Source of the DNA: an uncultured Alphaproteobacteria bacterium
GTDB taxonomy: Bacteria; Pseudomonadota; Alphaproteobacteria; RF32; CAG-239
DNA length: 10,254 nt
NCBI GenBank assembly: GCA_944392285.1
Contig: CALXWF010000080.1
Location: 1-10,254 of the forward strand
Direction: 5' to 3'
In this document: positions 6,431-10,254 of the stretch, in pieces
Position numbering within the stretch: position 1 is the first letter of the stretch
Layout of the letters: every line of letters starts with the position of its first letter
Translations under genes and position numbers: made by a program
The notes under the pieces: generated by a model
Databases searched by the model: none
Told to the model about the DNA's origin: nothing
The model's input: only the letters and a program-made list of their open reading frames with translations

Positions 6431-7782
6431 TGCGCGGCGATTTTATTCAAAATCTGTGTTGTTTGCTGGGATGTTGTGTTTTGTTCACGTTTTAAGGCGT
6501 CTTGCAACAATTCGGGCATTTTGTTGCTGAAAAAATCGTCCAGGTTTGTTTCGGAGGGGTTAGGAACTTGATAGAGATTCTTTTTTAGCTCCTGTTCAAA
6601 TTTTTTATTCTCTTCATTTTTAATTTGATTATATCGTTCGGCCATTTTGTGTTGCTCGGCTTCCAGCGTGCTGCCAGCATATTCCTGTCTGATTGAGGCA
6701 ATTTTATCATCTGAGGGATCAGAGGCCGATAAGTTCAGGGAATCGAGAAAACTACGGGCAGCTTTGAGTTCCGATGACGACAGCCCCATGGCCGCCGCAT
6801 ATTCCAGGCTGAGCTTTTCATAATTTTCTTTTGCTTTGTTGAAATCGTAGCCTTGAGATTCTTTTTCTATATTGGTTACGGACAAAACATAATTTCCTGA
6901 CTGATTATTGTAGCCGAGATAGGAAGCGCTGGCATTCTGTCCATCTGCTGTTTTTACCGCTTTCATTTGTTCATTGCAGAGAATGCCGATCGGATATTCG
7001 CATTGAGCCGTGATTTCTGGAGACGATACTATGTCGTCCTGTGCATTATGAAGCAGTAAAGTCTGATATTTCTTATCGGCAGATTTGTATAAACTGACGA
7101 CGTATTCTTCACCGGCGATGTTGACGGATTTGTCGTTGTATGTACGGATAAATTCTTTATTGACTTGGTCAGGGATTTTTTCTTCGGCAGACAAAGCCAA
7201 TATGATTGAATTTGTTTGAGATTGATAATGGCGGATGTAAGAATCCGTTTTGGAGCTGTTAAAATTTTTGAGAGCCTCTTCTATTGTATTATAGCCTTTT
7301 TCATTTTTTAGGGCATATATTTCTTCCAGAAGATTGAGACGGATACGATCAGACGGGAGCATAAACGCGCTTCCGTCATACAGTTTGCTATGAATGCTGT
7401 CAAGCAACTGGTGCTGCTTTTCATGATTGCTTACTTCCGGACAGTAAGTTTTGCGGGCTCTGTCTTCCAATATTTGCCGTTCATATTCCGTCGGGTTTTC
7501 CATAGCATAAATATTATAGATGACGGCATCGGCGGTACTGTTGTATAATGCAATATTTTCATTACGGTTTTGCAGCGCATCAATGCTGGGAATAAACATA
7601 ATATTAAGGTAGTGTTTTGTTTGTTCGGTATTTACGGAAATGCTGCTTTTGACCGTGTCAGGAGCGGTTGTGTTGTTTTCGGCAGCTTTTCCGGGAAGGA
7701 TACTCGCCGTTATAATGGCCGCTGTCAGGGCTTGCTGTTTGAGATGCTGTTTGAGCTTTTTTACTCTCTCTCTTATATCCAT
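6412..7782 (-). CDS. Exported hypothetical protein with an HExxH motif, 456 aa
   Basis: I do not recognise the family. An in-frame TTG at 7803 would give 463 aa, but AAGGAG six bases before the ATG at 7782 sets the start there. Residues 1-16 are basic, 18-29 (ALTAAIITASIL) hydrophobic, and GKAAEN follows: a Sec signal peptide with cleavage near residue 33-34, so a periplasmic or secreted protein. Residues 120-124 read HEKQH, an HExxH zinc-metalloprotease pattern, and LNLLEEIYA (149-157) offers a Glu 29-30 residues after the second His, as in gluzincins. Only three Cys are seen (114, 261, 269). The C-terminal third is charged and helical, ending in a Gln/Asn-rich tail. Peptidase activity is inference from the motif alone. 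The gene points against lon and away from hupB, splitting a commonly adjacent pair. Confidence 0.8.
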   Translation of the reverse strand: MDIRERVKKLKQHLKQQALTAAIITASILPGKAAENNTTAPDTVKSSISVNTEQTKHYLNIMFIPSIDALQNRNENIALYNSTADAVIYNIYAMENPTEYERQILEDRARKTYCPEVSNHEKQHQLLDSIHSKLYDGSAFMLPSDRIRLNLLEEIYALKNEKGYNTIEEALKNFNSSKTDSYIRHYQSQTNSIILALSAEEKIPDQVNKEFIRTYNDKSVNIAGEEYVVSLYKSADKKYQTLLLHNAQDDIVSSPEITAQCEYPIGILCNEQMKAVKTADGQNASASYLGYNNQSGNYVLSVTNIEKESQGYDFNKAKENYEKLSLEYAAAMGLSSSELKAARSFLDSLNLSASDPSDDKIASIRQEYAGSTLEAEQHKMAERYNQIKNEENKKFEQELKKNLYQVPNPSETNLDDFFSNKMPELLQDALKREQNTTSQQTTQILNKIAAQNKARD

Positions 7783-7788
7783 TTTATT

Positions 7789-7794
7789 CTCCTT
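7789..7794 (-). promoter_or_regulatory. Ribosome binding site deciding the ATG start at 7782
   Basis: AAGGAG on the minus strand, six bases before the ATG. It lies inside the reading frame extended to the upstream TTG, which argues that the TTG is not the start. Confidence 0.8.
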
Positions 7795-7814
7795 TGATCT
7801 CAATACTTGGAATA

Positions 7815-7843
7815 TTTATATCATATTTTGTTATTTTTGTCTA
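7815..7843 (-). promoter_or_regulatory. Sigma70-type promoter for the exported HExxH protein
   Basis: On the minus strand TAGACA (-35, 7838-7843), 17 bases, TATAAA (-10, 7815-7820). Transcription would start near 7808, leaving about 26 bases of leader that contain the AAGGAG site. Confidence 0.55.
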
Positions 7844-8029
7844 TATGTTAATGCTAAAATTGATTCGAATGATTTCGACTCCTTGCCGTTGACAGAAAAG
7901 AATCGTTTGTAATCATGCTGGGCGGCTTGATTTTTGGGATTTAAGGCTTTGGGGATGGTATAAAACGGTGTTTTTTTGTGTATAAATGCCGAAAAATCAC
8001 TTTTTTTTGTTTGTGAGCATTGATTTTGT

Positions 8030-8058
8030 TTGACTTAAGCAAAATTTGGCTATTAAAT
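8030..8058 (+). promoter_or_regulatory. Candidate promoter of hupB
   Basis: TTGACT (8030-8035) followed by TTAAAT (8053-8058) at 17 bases, or by TATTAA (8051-8056) at 15 bases. The predicted RNA start, about 8065, falls at the edge of the inverted repeat at 8064-8089. Confidence 0.4.
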
Positions 8059-8063
8059 TTCTT

Positions 8064-8089
8064 TGTGGATGTGATATGCATATACCACA
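8064..8089. promoter_or_regulatory. Palindromic patch upstream of hupB, possible operator
   Basis: A perfect 10-base palindrome, ATATGCATAT (8074-8083), is flanked by TGTGG (8064-8068) and CCACA (8085-8089). The arms are complementary but sit asymmetrically (5 bases left, 1 base right). It could be an operator or a leader hairpin. No binding protein can be named. Confidence 0.3.
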
Positions 8090-8110
8090 TTTGTTTATAA
8101 CTTATATTAG

Positions 8111-8116
8111 AGGGAG
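8111..8116 (+). promoter_or_regulatory. Ribosome binding site for the GTG start of hupB
   Basis: AGGGAG (8111-8116) lies 8 bases before the GTG at 8125. It supports the non-ATG start over the later in-frame codons. Confidence 0.75.
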
Positions 8117-8124
8117 TCCTCACA

Positions 8125-8397
8125 GTGAATAAAAATGAATTGATTTCTAGCATTGCTAGTGACACCGGCCTTACCAAAACTGATTCTGCTAAGGCTTTAG
8201 ATGCATTTGTTGCTTCCGTAACCAATGCTTTGAAAAAAGGTGATGAAGTTCGCTTGGTTGGTTTTGGTACTTTCGCTGTATCAAAACGCGCTGCTACGAC
8301 CGGCCGCAATCCTCGCACCGGCGCTGCTATTAAAATTCCTGCTCGCAAACAGGCTAAATTTAAAGCAGGTAAAGCTTTGCAAGACTCTGTAAACTAA
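8125..8397 (+). CDS. hupB: DNA-binding protein HU
   Basis: HU is a small dimeric nucleoid protein that bends DNA and helps compaction, replication and repair. The 90-aa length is exact for the family. The N-terminal MNKNELISSIASDTGLTK helix-turn-helix-like dimerisation part leads to the core VRLVGFGTFAVSKRAATTGRNP. The DNA-binding arm carries GRNPRTG (60-66), with the intercalating Pro at 63, followed by AAIKIPA and the Lys-rich C-terminal helix (KQAKFKAGKAL). Conserved Arg/Lys of the arm are present. The start is GTG with a good AGGGAG. In many Proteobacteria hupB follows lon directly; here the exported HExxH gene intervenes in opposite orientation. Separating HU from IHF by sequence: the arm and the absence of an IHF-type C-terminal extension favour HU. 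Confidence 0.96.
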   Translation: MNKNELISSIASDTGLTKTDSAKALDAFVASVTNALKKGDEVRLVGFGTFAVSKRAATTGRNPRTGAAIKIPARKQAKFKAGKALQDSVN

Positions 8398-8403
8398 TAT
8401 AAA

Positions 8404-8431
8404 TTAAGGATCGGTTTGTGCCGGTCCTTAA
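8404..8431 (+). terminator. Hairpin after hupB
   Basis: An 11-bp stem, 8404-8414 with 8421-8431, contains one G-U wobble and has a 6-base loop. It begins six bases after the hupB stop. It lacks a proper T tract, so it may be a weak terminator or a 3' stabilising hairpin. Confidence 0.55.
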
Positions 8432-8475
8432 GTTTATGAGCTATTGCGAGAGGCTAAAAACCTCTAAAACAAATC

Positions 8476-8502
8476 AGGCAGGGTTTTTATCCTGCCTTTT
8501 TT
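8476..8502 (+). terminator. Intrinsic terminator of hupB
   Basis: AGGCAGG (8476-8482) pairs with CCTGCCT (8491-8497) around an 8-base loop and is followed by six T. A small 5-bp hairpin (AGAGG 8449-8453 with CCTCT 8461-8465) lies between this and the earlier hairpin. Confidence 0.8.
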
Positions 8503-8583
8503 GTGTCTGAATTACATTAACTTATTGTAAAATATGTATCTTTTAAAAAATATAAAAATATTGAATTTTTTTTGAAAAAATAC

Positions 8584-8612
8584 TTGATTAATTTTTTTTA
8601 TGAGTGTATAAG
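8584..8612 (+). promoter_or_regulatory. Promoter of tRNA-Val
   Basis: TTGATT (-35, 8584-8589), 17 bases, TATAAG (-10, 8607-8612). The RNA start is predicted near 8619, leaving a 5' leader of only about 12 bases before the tRNA. Confidence 0.65.
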
Positions 8613-8630
8613 TCTTCTCGTAAACAAGAT

Positions 8631-8706
8631 GGGCGCTTAGCTCAGCTGGAAGAGCATCTCGTTTACACCGAGAGGGTCGGGAGTTCGAACCTCTCAGCGC
8701 CCACCA
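8631..8706 (+). tRNA. tRNA-Val (anticodon TAC)
   Basis: The 76-base gene folds as a normal cloverleaf. The acceptor stem is GGGCGCT (8631-8637) with AGCGCCC (8696-8702), the D-arm GCTC..GAGC, the anticodon stem TCTCG (8657-8661) with CGAGA (8669-8673), loop TTTACAC and anticodon TAC at 8664-8666. The T-arm carries GTTCGAA. Discriminator A (8703) and CCA (8704-8706) are encoded. It reads GTA and, by wobble, other valine codons. It lies downstream of hupB, as in many Alphaproteobacteria. Its last 17 bases are duplicated at 8923-8939. Confidence 0.98.
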
Positions 8707-8732
8707 ATTTAAGCCACCGAATAGGTGGCTTT
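8690..8732 (+). repeat. Direct repeat copy 1: tRNA-Val 3' end plus terminator
   Basis: This 43-base sequence covers the last 17 bases of the tRNA, including CCA, and the following terminator. It recurs at 8923-8965 with a single difference (A at 8696, G at 8929). The arrangement is that of an attachment-site pair at a tRNA 3' end, although no integrase is present. Confidence 0.9.
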
Positions 8733-8738
8733 TGTTTT
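8711..8738 (+). terminator. Terminator of tRNA-Val
   Basis: AAGCCACC (8711-8718) pairs with GGTGGCTT (8724-8731) around a 5-base loop and is followed by a T-rich run broken by one G. It starts four bases after the CCA. Confidence 0.85.
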
Positions 8739-8922
8739 ATCGGGTAAATAGGTTCGACCTCCCTCGGGAGTTCTTCTGGCTCGTAAGGCTTTTGTTAAAG
8801 CCTAACTCGCTGCGGTCACTCGTTTTGTAACGCTTGCTTCCCACGCTGTTGCGGTTTTGCAAGCTAACAAAACTTCGCCTGTTGTCAAAAATTTCTCCGC
8901 CGGAGAAATTTTTTTCCGCCAG
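8733..8922. repeat. 190-base structured segment between the tRNA 3'-end repeats
   Basis: No credible gene is seen here. Inverted repeats in order: AGGCTTT and AAAGCCT (about 8784-8801); a long imperfect stem built from GTTTTGT (8822-8828) plus GCTTGC (8832-8837) against GCAAGC (8859-8864) plus ACAAAAC (8867-8873); and a perfect 12-bp stem (8887-8898 with 8902-8913) with a 3-base loop and a T tract, which is terminator-like. The word TCGGGAGTTC at 8764-8773 also occurs in the tRNA T-arm region (8677-8686), suggesting further tRNA-derived pieces. The segment may be a remnant of an integrated element, a small non-autonomous element or a structured RNA. Confidence 0.6.
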
Positions 8923-8965
8923 CCTCTCGGCGCCCACCAATTTAAGCCACCGAATAGGTGGCTTT
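8923..8965 (+). repeat. Direct repeat copy 2: tRNA-Val 3' end plus terminator
   Basis: Second copy of the 8690-8732 sequence at an offset of 233 bases, 42 of 43 bases identical. It includes a pseudo-CCA end and a second copy of the AAGCCACC/GGTGGCTT hairpin, this time without a long T run. It has no tRNA 5' part, so it makes no tRNA. Confidence 0.9.
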
Positions 8966-8971
8966 GGATAC

Positions 8972-9009
8972 AAAAATAACCTCAGAATCTTCTGAGGTTA
9001 TTTTTTTTT
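8972..9009. terminator. Strong bidirectional terminator
   Basis: A 15-bp perfect stem, 8972-8986 with 8991-9005, has the loop ATCT, nine T on the right and an A run on the left. It lies at the stop codon of the minus-strand gene at 9008-9763 and also closes the tRNA side. Confidence 0.9.
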
Positions 9010-9763
9010 AGATGTTTTGTGTTTGCCAAGTGAGTGCATTGCTGATGTAGGCGTGGCATTTTTCTAATGACAGATGTTGATTATCATCTTCAAGACGACC
9101 TTGTGCATCTATATAGATTTCGGCATTTTTCGGTGTGACGGCTGAGATTTTAGCTAGCTCATCTGCAATATTGTCGGGGCCAAGTCCACCGGCGTAGCCT
9201 TGCAGTCTGTCCGAAAAAGCTGCCTTTTCACGCTCTTTTGGCATGATTCCTGCTCCAAAAGAGGCATCAAATAAAACATCAAACATGATGCCTTGGCTGT
9301 AGATTTGGTTGATTAATTCAGCATTAGACGAATTGTAGGATAATATTACGCGTTGCTTGGAAAAGCGTTTTATGGTGTCAATGAGCCTGTTTATGTCAGG
9401 TTCTTTTTCACGGCCGATTTTAAAATTCAGCTGCAGACGTTTAATAAATTTGTTTCCCTGATAGTCTTGTAAATTTAATATTTCTTCCAATTCAGGGGCT
9501 AAGTTTCCTGCGCAAAAACCTTCAACCCAACCGCGGTTGATGTGGGCGGCCAGATTAACAATTTGTTTTTTGTCATTAAGATAAGCATGTAATTCTTTTA
9601 TCCAATGATAACGCGGCATATGTGCGGCGCATTTGTCCTCCCAGATTTGAATTCCGGCTTCAGCTTGCGGATATGTGCTTAAAAGGTTAACCAAACCTTG
9701 AATGTTGGTGTGTTCATTTGTGCCTGAGCAAGTGATGAATTTGATTTTCATAATAGATAACAT
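9008..9763 (-). CDS. TrpF-like (phosphoribosylanthranilate isomerase-fold) protein, 251 aa
   Basis: The pattern of a TrpF-type TIM barrel is visible but divergent. TrpF isomerises phosphoribosylanthranilate in tryptophan synthesis. The first strand, MKIKFITCSGTNE (5-17), mirrors the TrpF KICGIT start with Cys12 at the catalytic Cys place. FDVLFDASFGAG (161-172) mirrors the strand carrying the catalytic Asp (Asp166). AGGLGPDNI (191-199) is close to the TrpF AGGLxPENV motif, and IDAQGRLED (218-226) takes the VDVSSGVE place. The protein is about 40 residues longer than usual TrpF, with an extra helical middle (about 85-130). No trp gene is adjacent, so a true TrpF role or a related isomerase role is open. 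Starts at 9763 and 9751 both lack a clear ribosome site; 9751 would begin exactly at strand one. Confidence 0.7.
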   Translation of the reverse strand: MLSIMKIKFITCSGTNEHTNIQGLVNLLSTYPQAEAGIQIWEDKCAAHMPRYHWIKELHAYLNDKKQIVNLAAHINRGWVEGFCAGNLAPELEEILNLQDYQGNKFIKRLQLNFKIGREKEPDINRLIDTIKRFSKQRVILSYNSSNAELINQIYSQGIMFDVLFDASFGAGIMPKEREKAAFSDRLQGYAGGLGPDNIADELAKISAVTPKNAEIYIDAQGRLEDDNQHLSLEKCHAYISNALTWQTQNI

Positions 9764-9792
9764 TTTAATTAATAATTCTTATTTTCAAGTTA

Positions 9793-9820
9793 TTGTTATC
9801 AGAAATTTGACAAAAATCAA
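9793..9820 (-). promoter_or_regulatory. Candidate promoter of the TrpF-like gene
   Basis: On the minus strand TTGATT (-35, 9815-9820), 16 bases, TAACAA (-10, 9793-9798), with TG one base before the -10 (extended -10). RNA would start near 9786. Confidence 0.35.
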
Positions 9821-9857
9821 GTTCTTTGTATGTGTAATAAAATTGCACATAGCCAAG

Positions 9858-9879
9858 AAAAAAGCCCCGGACGGGGCTT
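9858..9879 (-). terminator. Terminator of the DUF2934-type gene
   Basis: AAGCCCC (9862-9868) pairs with GGGGCTT (9873-9879) around GGAC. Read on the minus strand, the stem is followed by six T (the A run at 9858-9863). It lies 8 bases past the stop codon at 9888. Confidence 0.85.
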
Positions 9880-9887
9880 GTAAGAAA

Positions 9888-10220
9888 TTAGAGCTTTATT
9901 TGTTTATAAAGTGACGTAATGCTTTTTAACGGGATTGTGCCGGTATCTTGCATGGCCATGTTGGTTTTGTAAGCCAGCTCTAATGCTTTATTAATGCTGT
10001 TTTTTGAAACAGGTGTAATCTTTTTGGCTTTTGCTTGAGCATAACGTTTTAAAGCGTTGGTTTGCTCAAGAACAACCTCTTCAGTTTTTTTAGTATTGCG
10101 TGATGATAATAGTTTTATGGCTGCTTCCCAATCTTGGGCTTGCGTATTGGCCGGACAACCGTTGTTTTTCCATATATAGTATGCTGCTTCGGCAATTTCT
10201 TTTTCTGTAAAAGTGTTCAT
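9888..10220 (-). CDS. DUF2934-type small protein, 110 aa
   Basis: The N-terminal 40 residues, EKEIAEAAYYIWKNNGCPAN with the following QDWEAAIKLL, match the short DUF2934 pattern (a helix with AYxIWxxxGxP, then an acidic-Trp helix). Its biochemical role is not known to me. The rest is Lys-rich and helical, with no signal peptide or membrane span. A TTG at 10241 would extend the frame, but GGGAG seven bases before the ATG at 10220 decides the start. It has its own terminator. DUF2934 proteins are usually small and sometimes carry C-terminal basic tails, as here. No partner gene is visible, because the window ends 34 bases upstream. Confidence 0.75.
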   Translation of the reverse strand: MNTFTEKEIAEAAYYIWKNNGCPANTQAQDWEAAIKLLSSRNTKKTEEVVLEQTNALKRYAQAKAKKITPVSKNSINKALELAYKTNMAMQDTGTIPLKSITSLYKQIKL

Positions 10221-10227
10221 AGTCTTT

Positions 10228-10232
10228 CTCCC
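10228..10232 (-). promoter_or_regulatory. Ribosome binding site deciding the ATG start at 10220
   Basis: GGGAG on the minus strand, seven bases before the ATG and downstream of the alternative TTG, which it therefore rules against. Confidence 0.75.
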
Positions 10233-10254
10233 GAAAAACAAGTTAACTTTTCTT

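Larger units (their letters stand above)
7844..8124. other. Intergenic region upstream of hupB
   Basis: With the promoter just to its left, this is a gene-free gap of about 340 bases. It holds no supported gene; the antisense frame that runs into hupB is a shadow. Contents on the plus strand: a perfect TTGACA at 7889-7894 without a good partner -10, an extended -10-like TGGTATAAA at 7956-7964, the best hupB promoter at 8030-8058, and a palindromic patch at 8064-8089. The leader of hupB may therefore have more than one start. Confidence 0.5.

Noticed and set aside
7889..7894. Perfect TTGACA box as the main hupB promoter
   Set aside because: No acceptable -10 is found at 16-18 bases (only TAATCA at 15), and it would leave a leader of over 200 bases; it was kept only as a note.
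7941..8348. 135-codon minus-strand frame running from the hupB leader across hupB
   Set aside because: Most of it is the complement of the HU coding sequence; the remainder is low-complexity AT-rich leader. It has no ribosome site or family signature.
8805..8822. CTCGCTGCGGTCACTCG resembles a stretch of ColE1/pUC replication origin
   Set aside because: The likeness covers only about ten bases with no further origin sequence around it, so neither vector contamination nor a plasmid origin is supported.
8737..8973. 78-codon minus-strand frame across the tRNA-flanked segment
   Set aside because: It is made of inverted repeats and tRNA-derived sequence, with no ribosome site; the translation has no recognisable fold.
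10240..10249. Perfect palindrome AAGTTAACTT upstream of the DUF2934-type gene
   Set aside because: A 10-base AT-rich palindrome is expected by chance at this composition, and the window ends before a promoter can be judged.

Overview
The window looks like chromosome of an AT-rich, Gram-negative alphaproteobacterium, probably from an uncultured host- or gut-associated lineage. The evidence is a lipid A/Kdo gene cluster (LPS-bearing outer membrane), a FliN-type flagellar switch protein, and the order lon, HU gene, tRNA-Val, which is familiar from Alphaproteobacteria. The lineage is an inference from gene order and composition, because no rRNA is present.

Layout, left to right. Positions 1-121 hold a non-coding stretch of nested inverted repeats. 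A bidirectional terminator follows, then a small unrecognised minus-strand gene (148-486) with its own good sigma70-type promoter. From 3854 down to 575 runs a tight minus-strand cluster: fliN-like gene, DUF374 acyltransferase, waaA, lpxK. Its junctions are a 4-base overlap, a 5-base gap and a direct stop/start contact. The last three genes complete the inner core of LPS: Kdo transfer, lipid A 4'-phosphorylation and probably an acylation step. The flagellar-type gene at the head is the odd member.

Divergent from this cluster is lon (4057-6399), whose upstream region carries a convincing alphaproteobacterial RpoH (heat-shock) promoter. A convergent gene for an exported protein with an HExxH motif (6412-7782) lies between lon and the HU gene (8125-8397). 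HU is followed by two hairpins and then tRNA-Val(TAC) (8631-8706). The last 17 bases of the tRNA plus its terminator are repeated 233 bases downstream, around a 190-base segment packed with inverted repeats. This resembles an attachment-site scar or a tRNA-associated repeat element.

The right end has two minus-strand genes with their own terminators: a TrpF-fold protein (9008-9763) that keeps catalytic-looking Cys and Asp residues but has no tryptophan genes beside it, and a small DUF2934-type protein (9888-10220).

Most of the window is ordinary housekeeping sequence. The best candidates for something new are the tRNA-flanked structured element at 8690-8965 with its possible relative at 1-121, the lone FliN gene in an LPS operon, the HExxH exported protein, and a tRNA leader complementary to the anticodon arm. 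I found no defence system, CRISPR array, transposase or integrase.
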